Assembly (NCBI GenBank): GCA_027297085.1
Contig: JAPUIL010000582.1
Coordinates: 1 to 5,734 of the forward strand
Source of the DNA: Verrucomicrobiota bacterium
Lineage (GTDB): Bacteria > Verrucomicrobiota > Verrucomicrobiia > Opitutales > UBA2995
Reading direction: 5' to 3'
Length of the DNA stretch: 5,734 nucleotides
Under the pieces are notes generated by a model. It had not been told where the DNA came from and made no database searches. It saw only the letters and a list, made by a program, of their open reading frames with translations. The translations under genes were made by a program, and so were the position numbers. Shown one piece after another: positions 1 through 4,919 of this stretch (position 1 is its first letter; the number at the start of each line of letters is the position of its first letter).

Positions 1-413
1 TGGTGGTGGGCTCTGCGTGCCTCAATATCAATACTCAATTCGATTGGAGCATAAATGGTATCAAGCACCTCCGACATGGTAGAAGCGAACACCCAGAAAT
101 GGGTGGCTCCCGGAGCAGTTGATTCACCTTTGGCAATTTTATTAATGGCCTCACGTTGATCTTCATTCGCGCTCTCATCGACAATGAGCTGAAACTTGCC
201 ATTGCCATCCGCGATCTCACCAGGCCACTTCAAAAGCATACTGAATTTAACCCCATTTAGAGAGGTATCGTTGAAGTATCCTTCTTCGATAATGATACCA
301 ACTACAGCCTCACAAAATCCATACGTTGATGGTGAATTGAACTGGCAAGGGCAACCATGAGAACATGGACAGTTTCCAAACTGAGTTGCGCGAATCATCC
401 ATTTATCTTCCAT
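1..413 (-). CDS. DUF1326 domain protein, N-terminal part, cut by the left edge
   Basis: The reading frame opens at the ATG complementary to 411-413 and stays open to base 1, giving 137 residues with no stop. Residues 15-25 read CPCSHGCPCQF, the paired cysteine signature I associate with DUF1326 (C-x-C, then GCPCxF), followed by a further Cys at 34. Later come a WPGEIADGNG segment (about residues 65-74) and VDESANEDQREAINKIAKG (about 77-95), which match the family pattern of a conserved acidic/DER-like stretch followed by an EQR helix. The biochemical role of DUF1326 is unknown to me; the clustered cysteines suggest metal binding or redox chemistry, which is inference only. Met6 is an alternative start. 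No Shine-Dalgarno sequence precedes either Met. The gene is divergent from the biosynthetic genes and has its own likely promoter at 478-507, so it need not belong to the pathway. There is no signal peptide. Confidence 0.85.
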   Translation of the reverse strand, partial: MEDKWMIRATQFGNCPCSHGCPCQFNSPSTYGFCEAVVGIIIEEGYFNDTSLNGVKFSMLLKWPGEIADGNGKFQLIVDESANEDQREAINKIAKGESTAPGATHFWVFASTMSEVLDTIYAPIELSIDIEARRAHH

Positions 414-476
414 AATATCGAATTGTTTAGAGGTTTTGGCTAGCTCGCGGACAGAGCAATAGGTTTAAGGTTATCA

Positions 477-482
477 TATAAT
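477..482 (+). promoter_or_regulatory. Candidate -10 hexamer for the ligase-led operon
   Basis: Bases 477-482 are a perfect TATAAT on the plus strand. No good -35 lies 16-18 nt upstream (the hexamers there are AGCAAT, GAGCAA and AGAGCA) and there is no extended TGn. If used, it would give a leader of roughly 110 nt that contains the inverted repeat at 508-538. It overlaps the minus-strand -10 by five bases, so polymerase could probably occupy only one direction at a time. The hexamer could also be chance in an AT-rich stretch. Confidence 0.25.
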
Positions 483-507
483 AGAGCTCGTAAGAGAATG
501 GTATCAA
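478..507 (-). promoter_or_regulatory. Likely sigma-70 promoter for the DUF1326 gene
   Basis: Read on the minus strand, 507-502 is TTGATA (one mismatch to TTGACA) and 483-478 is TATTAT (one mismatch to TATAAT), with an 18-nt spacer. Transcription would begin near 471, leaving a leader of about 58 nt before the ATG at 413. This is the best -35/-10 pair in the intergenic region. It is a consensus match only; if the organism uses a different housekeeping sigma consensus, as Bacteroidota do, it would carry less weight. Confidence 0.5.
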
Positions 508-538
508 TTTGAAACTGTGTAAACCCAAACGTTTCAAA
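508..538. repeat. 8-bp inverted repeat in the divergent intergenic region, possible operator
   Basis: TTTGAAAC at 508-515 is perfectly mirrored by GTTTCAAA at 531-538, with 15 nt between the arms. It lies just upstream of the minus-strand -35 and about 60 nt before the ligase start. The arm centres are 23 nt apart, close to two helical turns, which would suit a dimeric regulator. In RNA it could form only a weak stem, since the arms are AT-rich and no T-run follows, so a terminator is unlikely. Confidence 0.35.
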
Positions 539-573
539 CAGCTTCGAAAGGGTAAAGTTTTGATGTTCAAACA
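533..573. repeat. Direct repeat of TTCAAACA, 33-bp period
   Basis: TTCAAACA occurs at 533-540 and again at 566-573. The first copy overlaps the right arm of the 508-538 inverted repeat, and the left arm is a partial reverse copy of the same word. Three related words in about 65 bp upstream of the operon resemble a set of binding sites for one regulator, although short AT-rich words recur easily by chance. Confidence 0.25.
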
Positions 574-600
574 ACACAAAGTTAAGTTAGCTTTTATGTA

Positions 601-1968
601 GTGAGTGTGGATATCCCATATATTAATTGGCAAAAAGAACGCCTCCAGTCGGACCCTGATGGCACCGCCTTGATTTGGAGGGATACTCTCTACACACGAG
701 GACAATTGTTGAATGAAGTGAACCGTTCCCTCGAAGCTTTGAGCGGTGGCAACATCGAGCCAGGGTGCATCGTGGCGGTGGTTGGAGATTATTCTCCCTC
801 TTCGATTGCCCGGTTCCTGGCCTTGATCGAACGCAACTGCATAGTGTTGCCATTGATGCCCACTTCGCCTGGTTGGGAGAAACAAGTGTTTCGCATCGCT
901 CAAGTGAGTCAATGTCTCCGGGAAGGAAACGAATCGGTCACTAAGATCGACATTGACCATTCCGAACCAACCCATCCATTGGTCGCAGAACTACGAAAGC
1001 GGCAACACGCTGGCCTGGTATTATTTAGTTCAGGCTCTTCGGGGCAACCCAAGGCGATCCTGCACGACCTGGAAGCATTGTTGAGTCCAATGCGCACAGA
1101 CGGGCGAATGATGAAAGCCCTCAGTTTTTTGCTGTTCGACCACATCGGAGGGTTTCAAACTCTGTTCCATACGCTCGCTCATCTCGGCTGTTTGGTGGTG
1201 CCACAAAATCGAAGTGCTTCGGAGGTCTGCCGGACCATTGCGTTGCATCAGGTAGAACTTCTTCCGACCAGCCCGACCTTCCTCAATCTACTCCTGTTGG
1301 AAGAAGCCCATAAAATTCATGATCTGAGTTCTTTGCGACTGGTGACTTATGGCACCGAGGCTATGCCAGAGCGCACTTTGAAAAAAGCGATCTCCGCAAT
1401 GCCATTGGCCAAGTTTAAGCAAACTTATGGCTCAAGCGAACTCGGCATTCTGAGATCTCGATCTGCTGCCAACGATTCACTCCTGGTTCAAGTTGGTGGT
1501 CAAGGTCACGAGGTTAAAATCGTAGATGGACGACTTTTTATTCGGGCTTCTGGAGCCATGATGGGTTACTTGAACGCGGAAAGTCCCTTTGATGAACAGG
1601 GCTGGTTTGACACCGGAGACGCGGTTGTGGAAGAAGGTGAATACTGTCGGATTATTGGACGCGAATCCGATATCATTAATGTAGGTGGACAAAAGGTATT
1701 TCCCATAGAGGTGGAAGAGGTCATTGCTGAGCTGCCCGAGGTTGACCAGGTAACCGTGATGGGGGAAACTCATTTGCTTTTGGGCCAAACCGTTGTTGCC
1801 GAGGTACAGACGAAAACTTCTCTAACCAATCTGGAAATTAAGAAACGTATTCAGGCACACTGCAGGGACCGGCTACAACCATTCATGATTCCATCCAAGG
1901 TTCGCAAGGTAGCACAAACCGGTGTCACAGAACGCTTCAAAAAAGTACGTGCTAACCCGCATTCTTAA
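601..1968 (+). CDS. ANL-superfamily acyl-AMP ligase (acid:CoA or acid:carrier ligase)
   Basis: This 455-residue enzyme should activate a carboxylic acid with ATP and pass the acyl group to CoA or, given the neighbours, to the carrier encoded at 3865-4200. Motifs appear in the expected order: P-loop SSGSSGQPK at 143-151, DHIGG at 180-184, YGSSE at 276-280, GWFDTGD at 334-340, and GRESDIINVGGQKVFPIEVE at 353-372, which marks the hinge and C-terminal lid. The C-terminal TERFKKVR (443-450) sits where the catalytic lysine of the A10 motif belongs, K447 or K448. The protein is shorter than typical FadD or CoA ligases (over 500 residues), mostly because the region before the P-loop is compact. The DHIGG-type core resembles stand-alone ligases found with carrier proteins and reductases rather than NRPS A domains. 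The frame has a TAA at 583-585 and no ATG after it, so the start is GTG at 601 or GTG at 607; neither has a Shine-Dalgarno site. The substrate cannot be read with confidence. It is the first gene of the probable operon. Confidence 0.9.
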   Translation: MSVDIPYINWQKERLQSDPDGTALIWRDTLYTRGQLLNEVNRSLEALSGGNIEPGCIVAVVGDYSPSSIARFLALIERNCIVLPLMPTSPGWEKQVFRIAQVSQCLREGNESVTKIDIDHSEPTHPLVAELRKRQHAGLVLFSSGSSGQPKAILHDLEALLSPMRTDGRMMKALSFLLFDHIGGFQTLFHTLAHLGCLVVPQNRSASEVCRTIALHQVELLPTSPTFLNLLLLEEAHKIHDLSSLRLVTYGTEAMPERTLKKAISAMPLAKFKQTYGSSELGILRSRSAANDSLLVQVGGQGHEVKIVDGRLFIRASGAMMGYLNAESPFDEQGWFDTGDAVVEEGEYCRIIGRESDIINVGGQKVFPIEVEEVIAELPEVDQVTVMGETHLLLGQTVVAEVQTKTSLTNLEIKKRIQAHCRDRLQPFMIPSKVRKVAQTGVTERFKKVRANPHS

Positions 1969-2031
1969 TCGGATGCGCACTACTGAGGAGCTTGCGACGA
2001 CACATCTACAAGCAGAGAGTAGAATAATTAG

Positions 2032-2079
2032 ATGGATAATCTGATAAAAACAACCGATTTTGAATTTCTTTCATGTTAG
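2032..2079 (+). other. Possible 15-codon leader ORF overlapping the halogenase start
   Basis: ATG at 2032 opens MDNLIKTTDFEFLSC and stops at TAG 2077-2079, so its end overlaps the halogenase ATG (2073) in another frame. An arrangement of this kind could couple translation of the halogenase to the small ORF. There is only a weak purine run (GAGAG) too far upstream to be a good ribosome site, and the peptide has no recognisable character. The rest of the 1969-2072 gap shows no terminator or convincing promoter. This may be chance. Confidence 0.15.
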
Positions 2080-3791
2080 ATTCATCCAAACCTAAACCCA
2101 TTGGGATTATCGGCGGTGGACCAGCCGGCAGTATTGCGGCCTTGTGCCTTAGAAAGCTGAATCGTGATGCAGAGGTATTTGAAAAGTCGAAGTTTCCTCG
2201 CTACCGGATTGGAGAGTCCCTGTTGCCGGGTACCCTTTCTATACTGTCACGACTGGGTCTTGCCGACCAACTCGAGACGGTGGGATTTTCAAAGAAACGC
2301 GCAGCCACATTTATTTGGGGACCCAATCACGAACCTTGGACCTTTTCCTTTGCTACCCCCAAAACACGCTCGTGGACCTACGATCATGCCTACCAGGTGG
2401 AACGGGCTGAATTCGACCAGTTATTGCTGAATGCTGCTCGAGAACGAGGAGCTACCATTCACGAGGATTGCGAAGTCACCCATGTTTCGACCGACAACGG
2501 AAAAGGAGGCGGAAGGATTTCCTGGCGCAAGGGAACTGAAGTTGGAACCACGGATGCTCCCTGGATCATAGACGGATCAGGCAGGCGCGGTCTGATTGCC
2601 ACCTCTACCGGGTCGCGCCAGTTCGATCCTTATTTCAAGAACATGGCGATCTGGTCGTATTTCAAAGGAGGCAAACGGTATTCCGGAAATCTGAAAGGCA
2701 ACATATTCTCGGTAGCTACCAACTACGGTTGGATCTGGATCATCCCACTGAGAAATGACACGTATAGTGTCGGTGTAGTCACGGATGAATCGGTAAACGA
2801 GCGGATACGTGAAACCGATCTAGTAACAGTCTTTGAGGAAATGTTAACGACTTGTGACTTTACTCGAGACCTATTGAAAAATGCCGAACGCTGTGACAAA
2901 ATCCGGGCGACTCGAGATTGGGCCTATGAGGCCTCAGTCTATGCCACTGAAAAGGCGTTCTTATGTGGAGACGCAGCTTGCTTCATTGATCCGCTTTTCT
3001 CCCAAGGTGTTCACTTGGCAGCATTTTCAGCCGTACTGGCTTCGGCGTGCATTGATCATCTTATTGATAATCCCGAGGCCTCTTCCAAGGTTCAACAATG
3101 GTATGACCAAAGTTATCGTGAAGCTTACAATGGCTATCATGAATTCTTGACCGCTTTCTACGCCTGCAATAGCGGCCGCCCATCAAACTTTTGGAAACGC
3201 AGAGCCATTTTTGATGAAAAGGATTCACGTTTCGAAGACAAAGCCTGGTTTGCCTCCTCAAAGAGTTTGGACGCCGCAGATACCGCCGCAGAGATCGCTC
3301 GTCGCGGCATGGCACTGGGAGAATTATGGCGTCATGCCTCAGGCCAACTTTCTGATGACTTCGACGAAATGGAACTCTCCTTGCGGCGCCTGCGCTGGGC
3401 CGGTGACCGCATGAAACAATTCCAACAGATGAAATCGGTTCGTTGGACCAGCCCTCATGTACGTCTTGCCTCTACATTTAAAGTCGATCCGCTTTCATTT
3501 AAGCTCGAGGAAACAGCCTGTCTCGAGGACGGAGCTGGACGTTGTTTCCGAAACTTCCCGGCAAACGAGAATCATCGGCAGCTCTTCGAATCGAGCCGCT
3601 CACAGCGCTTTAGCTTTCGTGAACTTTCCCGAGAATTAAGAAAAGCTGGAGCGGATGGTTTACCCACGCAGATTACCGGAGAGTTACTCGAGCAAGGATT
3701 TTTGACCGGCTATGATTCCAACGACCAACCGATATCGGTCGAAAACCCCTTACGTTTCAGAGGAGTAGGCGCTACTGATCCGCTTGCCTAG
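2073..3791 (+). CDS. Flavin-dependent halogenase, carrier-protein-substrate type
   Basis: This 572-residue protein is predicted to use FADH2, O2 and halide to make an electrophilic halogen species and chlorinate or brominate an activated substrate. The FAD-binding GGGPAG lies at 14-19, followed by FPRYRIGESLLPG (41-53), as in the CmlS/CndH/PltA-like branch. GFSKKRAATFIWG (71-83) holds the probable catalytic lysine, K74 or K75. The halogenase signature WxWxIP is intact at 220-225 (WIWIIP), which separates it from monooxygenases of the same fold. GDAACFIDPLFSQGVHLA (299-316) is the second flavin motif. Residues from about 365 on form a C-terminal region of about 200 residues, ending in what may be a small winged-helix-like segment (about 512-545). 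Total length is close to my recollection of CmlS (about 570), whose branch acts on carrier-bound acyl groups; the carrier gene next door agrees. A TGA at 2061-2063 lies four codons upstream in frame, fixing the start at ATG 2073 or later. A partner flavin reductase is not in the window and may come from the host. Substrate and choice of halide are unknown. Confidence 0.9.
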   Translation: MLDSSKPKPIGIIGGGPAGSIAALCLRKLNRDAEVFEKSKFPRYRIGESLLPGTLSILSRLGLADQLETVGFSKKRAATFIWGPNHEPWTFSFATPKTRSWTYDHAYQVERAEFDQLLLNAARERGATIHEDCEVTHVSTDNGKGGGRISWRKGTEVGTTDAPWIIDGSGRRGLIATSTGSRQFDPYFKNMAIWSYFKGGKRYSGNLKGNIFSVATNYGWIWIIPLRNDTYSVGVVTDESVNERIRETDLVTVFEEMLTTCDFTRDLLKNAERCDKIRATRDWAYEASVYATEKAFLCGDAACFIDPLFSQGVHLAAFSAVLASACIDHLIDNPEASSKVQQWYDQSYREAYNGYHEFLTAFYACNSGRPSNFWKRRAIFDEKDSRFEDKAWFASSKSLDAADTAAEIARRGMALGELWRHASGQLSDDFDEMELSLRRLRWAGDRMKQFQQMKSVRWTSPHVRLASTFKVDPLSFKLEETACLEDGAGRCFRNFPANENHRQLFESSRSQRFSFRELSRELRKAGADGLPTQITGELLEQGFLTGYDSNDQPISVENPLRFRGVGATDPLA

Positions 3792-3864
3792 CCCGAATTT
3801 CTCAGCTTAAAAAAACCGTTCCCTCTCAATCAAATTTCCCATAACTTTGGTGTATTATACTCTT

Positions 3865-4200
3865 ATGGTTCAAAAACAGGATTTGCTCAAAATAATGCTG
3901 TCCATCCTTATGGAGGCCCTCGAAGACCAGGGATCACCCACTGATGGCGTGACAGACCAATCTCCACTCATAGGACCGGACGCATTAACTACTTCTCTGG
4001 CTTTCGTTTCCATAATAGCCGATATTGAAATGACTCTGGCAGATGAAGGATTGGAAGTCACCTTGGTCAGCGAAGAAGCCCTATCACGTTCCCATAGCCC
4101 GTTTCGAACCTTGGATGCCCTGTCAGATTACGTTCTTGAATTGATCCAGGCAACTGACTCGAACATTACAGAGATGAACTCACAATCCTCAAACCCGTGA
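3865..4200 (+). CDS. Freestanding acyl carrier protein with TSL in place of DSL
   Basis: This 111-residue acidic protein should carry an acyl group on a phosphopantetheine arm. The stretch SPLIGPDALTTSLAFVSII (33-51) aligns with the helix II region of carriers, normally written LIG-x-x-x-x-LDSL-x-x-V-x-x-I. Ser44 is the predicted attachment residue. SPFRTLDALSDYVLELI (78-94) matches the last helix of a stand-alone carrier subgroup I recall beside ligases and FabG-like reductases. The oddity is Thr43, where Asp almost always precedes the serine. The tail after about 95 looks disordered. ATG 3865 is preferred; in-frame TTG 3847 and GTG 3850 would add only a few residues and also lack a Shine-Dalgarno site. 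The stop TGA overlaps the next start by 4 bp. It lies 73 nt after the halogenase. The likely role is to present the acyl substrate to the halogenase, reductase and condensation protein (inference). Confidence 0.75.
   Translation: MVQKQDLLKIMLSILMEALEDQGSPTDGVTDQSPLIGPDALTTSLAFVSIIADIEMTLADEGLEVTLVSEEALSRSHSPFRTLDALSDYVLELIQATDSNITEMNSQSSNP
4197..4200 (+). promoter_or_regulatory. GTGA stop-start overlap coupling carrier and reductase
   Basis: The four bases GTGA contain the reductase start GTG (4197-4199) and the carrier stop TGA (4198-4200). No Shine-Dalgarno sequence precedes the GTG, so initiation probably relies on ribosomes finishing the carrier. This ties the stoichiometry of the two proteins together and is the strongest operon evidence in the window. 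Confidence 0.6.
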
Positions 4201-4901
4201 CCGACGCTTCTGGAATCGCTTTGGTCACCGGCGCACGCCGCAGTATCGGTCGACACCTAGCGGAACATTTGTTGGCTACTGGCTATAAGGTTGTAGGTGC
4301 AAGCCGGCAACAGGCTGAATGGAAAGCAGAGGGATATCACGATATTCCAACCGACATTACCGATGAAGCGGAAGTAGGTCGTTTGATGAAGGCAGTGCGC
4401 AGTCTTGATGGTTCGATAGAAGTGGTCATCAACAATGCTGCAGTTTCTTCAATGAACGCTGCTCTGCTGACTCCAGGTAGTTCAGTGAAGCAAATGATGG
4501 ATACCAACCTCGTAGGCACATTTCTCGTATGCCGGGAAGCGGCCAAGCTGATGCGACGCAATTCCTATGGGCGAATCGTAAATTTGAGTTCAGTAGCAGT
4601 TCCACTCCGATTGCAGGGCCAAGCCGCTTATGTTGCTTCAAAATCAGCTGTTGAAAGCCTGACTCAGGTGTTAGCGCGGGAATTCTATTCCTACGGCATT
4701 ACGGTGAATGCCCTCAGTTTACCGCCCATCGACACCGGGATGACTCGAGGAGTGCCAAAGGAAAAATTGAAACAACTAACCGATTCATTACCGGTGGATC
4801 GTATGGGCTCGCTGGAAGATGTAACCCACGCCTTGGATTTTTTGATAAGTAAGAACAGTGGCTCAATAACCGGCCAAATTCTGTCTTTAGGTGGATTGTA
4901 A
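4197..4901 (+). CDS. FabG-like short-chain dehydrogenase/reductase, probably NADPH-linked
   Basis: This 234-residue classical SDR is expected to reduce a keto group, or oxidise a hydroxyl, on an acyl chain, plausibly while bound to the adjacent carrier. It shows the cofactor motif TGARRSIG at 11-18, DIT at 53-55, NNAA at 79-82, structural Asn104, and catalytic Ser132, Tyr145 and Lys149 (YVASK at 145-149) at standard spacing. The arginines at 14-15 and Arg38 after the second strand favour NADPH over NADH. The C-terminus, ITGQILSLGG, is typical of FabG, and the length is normal. The usual PG after the active site is replaced by PP (SLPPIDTGM, 174-182), where substrate and cofactor loops meet. 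The GTG start overlaps the carrier stop as GTGA, which suggests translational coupling; there is no in-frame ATG nearby and the N-terminus needs this start to keep the first strand. A primary fatty acid synthesis role is less likely given the neighbours. Confidence 0.9.
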   Translation: MTDASGIALVTGARRSIGRHLAEHLLATGYKVVGASRQQAEWKAEGYHDIPTDITDEAEVGRLMKAVRSLDGSIEVVINNAAVSSMNAALLTPGSSVKQMMDTNLVGTFLVCREAAKLMRRNSYGRIVNLSSVAVPLRLQGQAAYVASKSAVESLTQVLAREFYSYGITVNALSLPPIDTGMTRGVPKEKLKQLTDSLPVDRMGSLEDVTHALDFLISKNSGSITGQILSLGGL

Positions 4902-4919
4902 GCGACTTGAATTATTAAG

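Noticed and set aside
35..220. Minus-strand frame of 61 codons at the left end
   Set aside because: It lies in a different frame inside the DUF1326 gene, whose family motifs are clear; the short frame has no motif of its own.
560..588. TTGATG-N17-TAAGTT as the operon promoter
   Set aside because: The -10 matches only three of six consensus bases and would give an almost leaderless transcript; not better than chance in this AT-rich stretch.
427..975. Open frame of 182 codons on the minus strand
   Set aside because: It is antisense to the well-supported ligase over most of its length, shows no recognisable motif, and its low-complexity start in the intergenic region fits an accidental frame.
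3792..3846. Run of seven A at 3809-3815 as part of a terminator after the halogenase
   Set aside because: There is no GC-rich stem before a T-run on either strand, so the 73-nt gap does not look like a transcription end.
3853..3861. TATTAT/TATACT as a promoter -10 just before the carrier gene
   Set aside because: No -35 lies at a proper distance, and transcription would begin at about or after the carrier ATG.
3847..3864. Upstream TTG/GTG starts for the carrier protein
   Set aside because: They would add only VYYTL-like residues before the Met at 3865 and have no ribosome site; ATG 3865 begins the helical part expected of a carrier.
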